Both the position numbers and the translations under genes were made by a program. A stretch of 29,498 nt of DNA, taken from NCBI GenBank assembly GCA_047634015.1, contig JBLIDB010000030.1, forward strand, positions 1 through 29,498, given 5' to 3'. The notes below the pieces were generated by a model. It saw only the letters and a list, made by a program, of their open reading frames with translations. It was not told the origin of the DNA and did not search any database. Shown one piece after another: positions 24,078-29,498 of this stretch (position 1 is its first letter; the number at the start of each line of letters is the position of its first letter). Source of the DNA: JAJRXG01 sp047634015. GTDB lineage: Bacteria > Bacteroidota > Bacteroidia > Chitinophagales > Saprospiraceae.

Positions 24078-24117
24078 ACAAAAAAAATGGCGATGATACA
24101 TTTGTTCACCGCCATTT
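24078..24117 (-). terminator. Strong intrinsic terminator after the MFS gene
   Basis: On the minus strand AAATGGCG (24117-24110) pairs with CGCCATTT (24092-24085) around a 17-base loop, followed by a run of T (the A run at 24078-24087 on the plus strand). It ends the MFS transcript before the SDR gene. Confidence 0.85.
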
Positions 24118-24138
24118 CAAATTTTATGTTTTAAAATA

Positions 24139-25359
24139 TTAATCAGTTAACTTCTGAGAGTTAGATTGCGTTCCTTTCATCCAAAAGTATAGGATGGTAA
24201 AGAGTCCAATTAGGAGTATTGGAAAGAACATCATGGTTCCAATTGTTTCTTGACCAACAAAAAGCTCCAAGGAATCCCCAGACAAACCGTCAGCGGCACC
24301 TGAAGTACGATTACCGTCTATCCATCTACCGATAATAGGTTGCATGAAATAAGAGGAGAGCATTCCAACTGCTCCTACGATTGACATTCCAAGAGCCCCA
24401 CTCTTCGGGATGTAATCCGCTACAAATCCGATCATATTTGGCCAGAAATAGGCGACGCCAAGTGCAAAAATAATCGCTACGCCATATACAGCTGGGCCCG
24501 TGATCTGGGTAAAAAGGAACAAGCCTAATGTGGCTAACATTGCGGAACCTAGTAAAACTCCTGTAGTATTGAATTTATGTACAACTTCTCCACCGAAGAA
24601 TCTCGCTATAGCCATTGTTCCTGTAATGAGTGCTAAGACCAACATCGGGTGGGCACCGCTACTCTTCAATATAAGTTCTACCCATTGTGTAGGTCCAAAT
24701 TCTGATTGAGCTGTGAACCACATGCATACAAGCATGAATATGAACAATGGTGATATCATAGCTTTTAGATTGCCTTTTAGGTTGCCACCTTCTGCCACTT
24801 TAGCCTTTGGCCACTCTTCTCCCCAAAACAAGTATGCATATATGATTGTAGGAATCATGATAAGTGACATCTGTATCTGCCAAGCAACACCCGCATTCGT
24901 CAGAATAAATGAAACGATCGCACCTATGACAATTCCACCAGGAAACCACATATGGAAGCGATTCATCATTTTACTCATTTTATTCCCTTCGTATGTATCT
25001 GCGATCATAGGGTTACAAGCCGCCTCTGTACATCCATTTCCAAGACCGATCAAGAATGTGGCCACCATTAAGCCCATATAACTTCCTGCATAAATGGTCA
25101 GTACTATCCCAAGTGCATGTGATATAAATGCAAACTGCATAATTCTCTTTCCACCCAGTGTATGATATACTAATCCACCGACAATCATAGCAATAGGGAA
25201 TCCAAAGAACCACATGGAGTTGATTCTTCCCAATTGCTCTGCCGAGAGACTTAATTGTTCTTCAAGTTGAGGGAGTACGCCAGCTCTTAGTGCGAATGAA
25301 AGTGCCGTGGTTATGAGCGCAAAGCAGCTTCCCAGGAATAGTTTCTTGTCGTTTATCAT
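24139..25359 (-). CDS. Major facilitator superfamily transporter
   Basis: 406 residues with about twelve hydrophobic helices in two six-helix halves. The first half has GGLVYHTLGGKRIMQF, the MFS loop 2-3 motif (G-x-L-x-x-x-x-G-x-K/R), and TFLIGLGNGCTEAACNPMIAD in helix 4. The central cytoplasmic loop is short (about 185-200). The second half has ARFFGGEVVHKFNTTG and ALGVAYFWPNMIGF. The GLGNGCTEAACNP segment and overall length recall the sugar-proton symporters of the FHS/FucP type, so a sugar or similar small solute is a reasonable guess only. The upstream region has two palindromes (25406-25419, 25434-25453) that may bind a regulator. Confidence 0.88.
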   Translation of the reverse strand: MINDKKLFLGSCFALITTALSFALRAGVLPQLEEQLSLSAEQLGRINSMWFFGFPIAMIVGGLVYHTLGGKRIMQFAFISHALGIVLTIYAGSYMGLMVATFLIGLGNGCTEAACNPMIADTYEGNKMSKMMNRFHMWFPGGIVIGAIVSFILTNAGVAWQIQMSLIMIPTIIYAYLFWGEEWPKAKVAEGGNLKGNLKAMISPLFIFMLVCMWFTAQSEFGPTQWVELILKSSGAHPMLVLALITGTMAIARFFGGEVVHKFNTTGVLLGSAMLATLGLFLFTQITGPAVYGVAIIFALGVAYFWPNMIGFVADYIPKSGALGMSIVGAVGMLSSYFMQPIIGRWIDGNRTSGAADGLSGDSLELFVGQETIGTMMFFPILLIGLFTILYFWMKGTQSNSQKLTD

Positions 25360-25405
25360 AGATTGTTCGTTTGATTAGTACGTGAATAATGAATTGTTAG
25401 ACACC

Positions 25406-25453
25406 TACATAATTATGTACTTCCTATGATTTGCCAAATAATCACTTATTTGG
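25406..25453. promoter_or_regulatory. Two palindromes upstream of the MFS gene
   Basis: TACATAATTATGTA (25406-25419) is a perfect 14-bp palindrome. CCAAATAA (25434-25441) and TTATTTGG (25446-25453) form a perfect 8-bp inverted repeat around TCAC. They lie 47 and 75 bases before the MFS start codon, a usual place for operators. No regulator gene is adjacent, and the second could also be a hairpin. Confidence 0.4.
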
Positions 25454-25592
25454 TCATACGACTACCAATATATCCAAGATGCCTTTCGAACCCGAACATA
25501 ATGAAAAATCGGAATAATGTGATGTGGGAGCTTAGCTTAATTTCTATATCTAATATCGAGTTCGAAATTTTATCAGTTTGGAGAGAGCAACT

Positions 25593-26576
25593 TTAATTTT
25601 CAACAATCTTGTTTTGTAAATAAGCAAACACACCATCCTCTACCTCTTTCCAATTATCAGTCTTATACTTGGAAGCAATTACATGATTTCCGACATTGGC
25701 AAATGGCTGAAAAAGCACTTTGGCGGAAGGAGTACCAATATGCTCTTTGAAGTCGAGCATAGCATCTACAGAGACCACGGGATCTTGATTATCCTCATCC
25801 TTATAATAATAACCACAATAGACTGGACAAGTTACCTTTTCAAATACTTTATTGGTCATGGTTTGATCTAAAAGCGCTTGTAGCGCTATGATGCCATTAG
25901 TGGAATATTTATCTGACCAATAAGGATTGGTAGTTCCATCGAATTCTCGATAAGGGCCAATCATTTGATAAGCGAGCTCTTCTCCCCATGGGCCAGTAAC
26001 CATGGCTGCTGTTGGATCTTTGATAGCAATATTGGGAGAGAGAAGGATGAGGGCTTCTATTGCTGGATCATTCGCAGCAAGATAGATGCCAAGGGTTCCA
26101 CCTGTAGAACAACCCATTACAATTACCTTTTCTCCTATGGACTTTCCTATAGCTATTGCATCCTTAGCATTTTTGATGAGAATGCCAGGTGTAAGATTGG
26201 ACATCGCTTCTTTGGTGTCTATCCCATGTCCACTAAGTCGAGGGAGATAGAGATTGGCACCAAGCCTTTTGGCTAAATTTATATGTACTGGAGCGCCTTC
26301 TGCCTGACTTGCAGAGAACCCGTGAAGATATACGAGACTATACTTTGTTTTACTTGGAATAGAATCTGCCCAAACTACTCGGGCTTCATTATCTGGTTTC
26401 AAAAATTGCACGGCGGCTTCTCTTTTAGCCACTTCGTAATCAAGTGTTTCTATGTCATAACTTTTGGAAGAAGGTTTATTGTCAATTTTCTTAAATGTGG
26501 GCCGAGGGCCTGCAACGAAAGCAATAATTAGGATAACAAGAATACCGGTAAAGATCCACAACATTTTTTTTAACAT
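25593..26576 (-). CDS. Membrane-anchored alpha/beta hydrolase (carboxylesterase/lipase-like)
   Basis: 327 residues. A hydrophobic N-terminal helix (about 4-22) should anchor it to the membrane or act as an uncleaved signal. The alpha/beta-hydrolase fold begins near residue 75. The oxyanion region is YLHGFSAS (83-90), the nucleophile elbow is GCSTGG with Ser157, the acid is probably Asp265 in NQDPVVSVDAM, and the catalytic His298 lies in GNHVI. The pattern resembles monoglyceride-lipase/carboxylesterase-like enzymes; the substrate is unknown. The start codon overlaps the stop of the upstream hydroxyacyl-CoA dehydrogenase gene (TAATG), so the two are translationally coupled and may act in the same acyl or hydroxyacyl pathway. 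Confidence 0.88.
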   Translation of the reverse strand: MLKKMLWIFTGILVILIIAFVAGPRPTFKKIDNKPSSKSYDIETLDYEVAKREAAVQFLKPDNEARVVWADSIPSKTKYSLVYLHGFSASQAEGAPVHINLAKRLGANLYLPRLSGHGIDTKEAMSNLTPGILIKNAKDAIAIGKSIGEKVIVMGCSTGGTLGIYLAANDPAIEALILLSPNIAIKDPTAAMVTGPWGEELAYQMIGPYREFDGTTNPYWSDKYSTNGIIALQALLDQTMTNKVFEKVTCPVYCGYYYKDEDNQDPVVSVDAMLDFKEHIGTPSAKVLFQPFANVGNHVIASKYKTDNWKEVEDGVFAYLQNKIVEN

Positions 26577-27472
26577 TAAGAGAAATTTTTAGATACAACC
26601 AATTCTTTTCCGCCATGACTGTAATCATAGAATCCTTCTCCAGATTTTCGTCCGAGTTTTCCTGCTGTAACCATATTTACTAAAAGGGGATTAGGTGCAT
26701 ACTTATTATCTCCCAAGCCCTTTTGTAATACTTGACAGATACTCATGCAAACATCAAGCCCTACAAAATCTGCCAATTGTAATGGACCCATAGGATGACC
26801 CATCCCCAGTTTCATAACTGTATCTATTTCTTGAACACCAGCAACTCCTTGTTGCAATGTTTCTATGGCTTCGTTTATCATTGGCATTAATATCCTATTG
26901 GCAGAAAAGCCAGGATAATCTTTCACTTCTACAGGTACTTTCCCTAATTGCTCGGACAGTTCCATAATCCTTTTGGTCGTTTCATCTGAGGTACTATAAC
27001 CACGGATTACTTCGACCAGTTTCATTACAGGCACGGGATTGAAGAAATGCATTCCGATTACCTGCTCTGGCCTCTTAGTTGCTGTAGCAATTTTGGTGAT
27101 AGAAATGCTTGATGTATTACTTGCAAGAATGGCAGTAGCCGGAGCCGCTTCTTCTATTTGTCCGAATATTTTTAGCTTGAGATTTTCATTTTCTGTCGCA
27201 GCCTCTAAAACTAAGTCTGCATTGCTTACCCCTTTTTCTAGAGAGGTTTCGGTTTGAATTCTTGCTAAAGTGTGCTCTAGATCATCGGAATTTATATACT
27301 CCTTTTTGACCATCCGATTGAGGTTTTTCTCAATTGTTATTATTGCCTTATCGAGGGCATTTTGAGAAATATCAATCAGTTGAACAGTATGACCCTTTTG
27401 GGCAAATACATGTGCGATACCATTGCCCATAGTTCCAGCACCTATTACAGATATATTCATATTGGAATTCAT
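26576..27472 (-). CDS. hbd: 3-hydroxybutyryl-CoA (3-hydroxyacyl-CoA) dehydrogenase
   Basis: 298 residues, slightly longer than typical Hbd (about 282-290) because of a four-residue lead; the second Met (at 27460, MNISVIGAG) gives the more common N-terminus. The N-domain is an NAD-binding Rossmann fold with GAGTMGNGIA (11-20) and Asp34 after beta-2. Catalytic elements are SNTSS (118-122) and His142 in GMHFFNPVPVMKLVEV. The C-domain (about 190-298) has the PGFSANRILMPMINEAI helix and GPLQLADFVGLDV. It oxidises or reduces 3-hydroxyacyl-CoA in beta-oxidation or butyrate-type metabolism. It is the first gene of a two-gene unit with the alpha/beta hydrolase. Confidence 0.93.
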   Translation of the reverse strand: MNSNMNISVIGAGTMGNGIAHVFAQKGHTVQLIDISQNALDKAIITIEKNLNRMVKKEYINSDDLEHTLARIQTETSLEKGVSNADLVLEAATENENLKLKIFGQIEEAAPATAILASNTSSISITKIATATKRPEQVIGMHFFNPVPVMKLVEVIRGYSTSDETTKRIMELSEQLGKVPVEVKDYPGFSANRILMPMINEAIETLQQGVAGVQEIDTVMKLGMGHPMGPLQLADFVGLDVCMSICQVLQKGLGDNKYAPNPLLVNMVTAGKLGRKSGEGFYDYSHGGKELVVSKNFS

Positions 27473-27574
27473 TTAGATGTGCAAAGATACAGCTTGGCTG
27501 AAGAGGTAGTCATTAAAAAATTGACGATCCTTTTAATCCAGAATATCAACTTAGAAATTCAAGTATAGCCCAAC

Positions 27575-27614
27575 AAAAGGAGCCCGAAAATTCAATGATT
27601 TTCGGGCTCCTTTT
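27575..27614 (-). terminator. Intrinsic terminator, perfect 17-bp stem
   Basis: Arms 27575-27591 and 27598-27614 are perfect reverse complements with a 6-base loop; the core is GGAGCCCGAAAA with its complement and the ends are A/T runs on both sides. It lies 21 bases after the acyl-CoA ligase stop and ends that transcript on the minus strand. The symmetric A/T flanks would allow termination from either side. Confidence 0.9.
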
Positions 27615-27634
27615 AGGTGATGTAGAGTCGAGTA

Positions 27635-29182
27635 TTATCTCTTCCTCAATTCTTTCTTAAGAATCTTACCAGTAGCACTCATTGGCAAGGCATCTATGAA
27701 TTCTATAGATCTTGGATATTTATAAGCCGCGAGTTTGCTCTTAGTATATGCCTTGAGATCATCTTCAGAAATAGAAGTTCCTTCTTCGAGCACGACGTAG
27801 GCCTTTATATCTTCTCCCATCTCTTCATGAGGAATACCGATTACAGCAACTAGAGATACCGCTTCATGTTTGATCATTACTTCTTCGACTTCACGTGGAT
27901 ATACATTAAGTCCACCTCGGATTATCATGTCCTTAGTTCGATCTACTATAAAGTAAAAACCATCTTCATCTTGAATAGCAACATCTCCTGAGTGCAGCCA
28001 TCCATCGGTAAGTGTTTTAGCATTGGCTTCTGGTTTGTTATAATATCCTTTCATGACATTATGGCCTCTATACCATAATTCTCCTTTTTCCCCTTGAGGG
28101 ACTTCCTGGCCATTATCATCTACAAGCTTTACTTCTACTCCCCATACAGGCGTTCCTATTGATCCCGGCTTGGTTCCGACATCAGCTTGGTTGAATGTAA
28201 CTATCGGAGAGCCTTCAGACATACCATACCCCTCTAATATATCCACACCAAACCGTTCCTTAAAGTCATACAACACTTGGACAGGTAACGCTGCTCCACC
28301 GGAAGCTGCTACTCTCATATTACCAGCTATCTTCTTATAATCGAACTTAGGATCTTTATAGTTTAATAATCCCCAATACATGGTAGGGACACCAGCGAAG
28401 ATGGTAATGTCATGTTTTTGTAATAAGCCAAATACGGCCTCCGCATCAAATCTTGGTAGTAGCACAGAATGTGCACCTGCATAAGTAGCCGCATTCATCA
28501 AGCAGGACATAGCAAATATGTGGAATAATGGAAGTACAATCAGTGCACGGTCGTCATGATTCACCTTAAAGAGATCTCGAGAGATACCGGCATTAAGAAG
28601 AAGATTTGAGTGCGTTAATTCTGCGCCTTTAGGCTTGCCAGTAGTGCCAGAAGTGTATATTATAAGCGCTGTATCTTCTGCTGATGTTCTTACTGTTTCA
28701 AAGGTTGGTGCTTGACCACTCATAAGCATTCCCATTGTTTTAATTCCTTCTATCGGAGAAGGATCAGTGGGAGTTGGGGTGATCATAAATATATTTTCAC
28801 ACTTTGGTGCTTCTTGGAATCCGGCATATCCCATCTTACCCATTGGAAGGTCTGGAGACCCAACGAAGCAGAAATAAGCTTTCGCTTCAGAATCATTCAG
28901 ATGATAGGCGATTTCATCTTCCTTAAGGAGTACGCTAAGAGGAACTACAGTCGCTCCCGCCTTTAGAATTCCGTAATAGACGATAGGGAAGTAGGGTAGG
29001 TTAAAGCAGCTGAGCGCGACCTTATCACCTTGAGTGATTCCCATAGATTTTAGGCCATTGGCCAATTGATTGGCAGCACCATTGATCTGAGCATATGATA
29101 ATGTAGTGTCACCGAATGTAAAAGCGGGCTTTGAAGGAAATTTAAAAGCCGAAGATTCCAGTAATACTGAGAGATTAAGCAT
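27635..29182 (-). CDS. Long-chain fatty-acid--CoA ligase (AMP-binding, FadD-like)
   Basis: 515 residues, an ANL-superfamily adenylate-forming enzyme that activates a carboxylic acid to acyl-AMP and then acyl-CoA. The large N-domain (about 1-405) has the phosphate loop YTSGTTGKPKG (176-186), the GYGMSEGSP adenine-binding motif and the GELWYRGHNVMKGYY stretch. The hinge motif is FYFIVDRTKDMIIRGG, followed by NVYPREVEE. The small C-domain ends with the catalytic Lys506 in SATGKILKKEL. The length fits FadD-like or medium-chain ligases; the chain length is not predictable. With the hydroxyacyl-CoA dehydrogenase next to it, this is a small fatty-acid-use block, though a terminator splits the transcripts. 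Confidence 0.92.
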   Translation of the reverse strand: MLNLSVLLESSAFKFPSKPAFTFGDTTLSYAQINGAANQLANGLKSMGITQGDKVALSCFNLPYFPIVYYGILKAGATVVPLSVLLKEDEIAYHLNDSEAKAYFCFVGSPDLPMGKMGYAGFQEAPKCENIFMITPTPTDPSPIEGIKTMGMLMSGQAPTFETVRTSAEDTALIIYTSGTTGKPKGAELTHSNLLLNAGISRDLFKVNHDDRALIVLPLFHIFAMSCLMNAATYAGAHSVLLPRFDAEAVFGLLQKHDITIFAGVPTMYWGLLNYKDPKFDYKKIAGNMRVAASGGAALPVQVLYDFKERFGVDILEGYGMSEGSPIVTFNQADVGTKPGSIGTPVWGVEVKLVDDNGQEVPQGEKGELWYRGHNVMKGYYNKPEANAKTLTDGWLHSGDVAIQDEDGFYFIVDRTKDMIIRGGLNVYPREVEEVMIKHEAVSLVAVIGIPHEEMGEDIKAYVVLEEGTSISEDDLKAYTKSKLAAYKYPRSIEFIDALPMSATGKILKKELRKR

Positions 29183-29370
29183 TTATGTTCTTTTTAGATT
29201 GAGAAAGCAACAAAGAAAGATATAAGATATGGAAAGGAGTATAAAATTCAGAAAGAAGTATCCTTCCCAAAATAAAAATTATGACACTCAATTGGTACAT
29301 CTTATTACTTACTGCTATTATTTCCAGCAATTCAGTGCGAGGCTCTAACCTCTTGATACACAATAAAAAA

Positions 29371-29405
29371 TAACTAGCTGTATTAGAATAGTTTACAGCT
29401 AGTTA
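29371..29405 (-). terminator. Intrinsic terminator near the right edge
   Basis: TAACTAGCTGTA (29371-29382) and TACAGCTAGTTA (29394-29405) are perfect 12-bp reverse complements with an 11-base loop. On the minus strand a T run follows (AAAAAA at 29365-29370 on the plus strand), so it should end a minus-strand gene entering from the right. Confidence 0.8.
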
Positions 29406-29498
29406 TATATTTGTATTACCACTAATACGAACACAATGTCTAAAAAAAGAATCGGATAAAGCAATATCGTCATCAGAAAGATAATTCGAGGCAAAAAC
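29399..29498 (-). CDS. Possible 3' end of a minus-strand gene cut by the window edge
   Basis: Two minus-strand frames are open from the right edge to a stop at the terminator stem. One ends with TAA at 29403-29405 (31 residues, ending SGNTNI). The other ends with TAG at 29399-29401 and is strongly hydrophobic, like a membrane helix. The third frame is closed early. The terminator at 29371-29405, oriented for the minus strand, supports a gene here, but which frame is used cannot be decided from this window. Confidence 0.35.
   Translation of the reverse strand, partial: FLPRIIFLMTILLYPILFLDIVFVLVVIQIYN

Noticed and set aside
29175..29363. A 62-codon minus-strand frame upstream of the acyl-CoA ligase
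   Set aside because: It overlaps the start of the ligase, has no family resemblance, and looks like A/T-rich leader sequence.
29281..29373. A 30-codon plus-strand frame that starts like a signal peptide
   Set aside because: It ends within the terminator stem, is too short to judge, and has no recognisable mature part.

Overview
The window looks like a chromosomal piece of a low-GC (roughly 37-38% by eye) member of the Bacteroidota. The evidence is the division and cell-wall (dcw) cluster order, the FtsL-like protein of that phylum, the FtsZ tail NSFLHENVD, a DUF5686 protein with a carboxypeptidase-regulatory domain, a 2TM-domain protein, a fused alpha-beta 2-oxoacid dehydrogenase E1, few visible Shine-Dalgarno sites, and promoters of the Bacteroidota TAnnTTTG type. 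A Saprospiria-like lineage is possible, but this is only an impression from the protein sequences.

Layout. 1-750 (-): N-terminal part of a secreted DUF5686 protein cut by the window edge. 1024-2082 (+): a FabH-like ketoacyl-ACP synthase III. 2120-4820 (-): a voltage-sensor potassium channel with a C-terminal zinc ribbon, a small 2TM protein, YaaA, and a secreted DUF1573 protein. 5085-7502 (+): an 805-residue E1 alpha-beta fusion. 7651-8385 (+): a polyprenol-phosphate mannosyltransferase-like GT2 that apparently starts with TTG. 8386-9034: a gap without genes. 9105-21877 (+): the dcw cluster mraZ-rsmH-ftsL-ftsI-murE-mraY-ftsW-murG-ftsQ-ftsA-ftsZ. 21878-22340: a gap with a candidate structured RNA and a strong terminator. 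22341-23123 (+): a secreted DUF1080 protein. 23247-29182 (-): SDR oxidoreductase, MFS transporter, membrane-anchored alpha/beta hydrolase coupled to a 3-hydroxyacyl-CoA dehydrogenase, and an acyl-CoA ligase. The right edge has a terminator and probably the 3' end of another minus-strand gene.

How the genes work together. The dcw block encodes lipid-linked peptidoglycan precursor steps (MurE, MraY, MurG), septal synthesis (FtsW, FtsI), the FtsQ/FtsL scaffold, and the FtsA/FtsZ ring. It starts with the MraZ regulator, and three pentamers at an exact 10-bp period just upstream of the mraZ promoter look like its operator. Two genes usual for this phylum's cluster are absent: murD (between mraY and ftsW) and murC (between murG and ftsQ). 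A good intrinsic terminator lies between murE and mraY, so the cluster may be two transcription units. The right part of the window is fatty-acid and carbon metabolism, punctuated by clear terminators.

The most interesting items are the loss or relocation of murC and murD, the terminator inside the dcw cluster, the phased MraZ boxes, and a nested set of perfect stems downstream of ftsZ that resembles an undescribed or 6S-like non-coding RNA. I saw no mobile element, CRISPR array, tRNA or rRNA.
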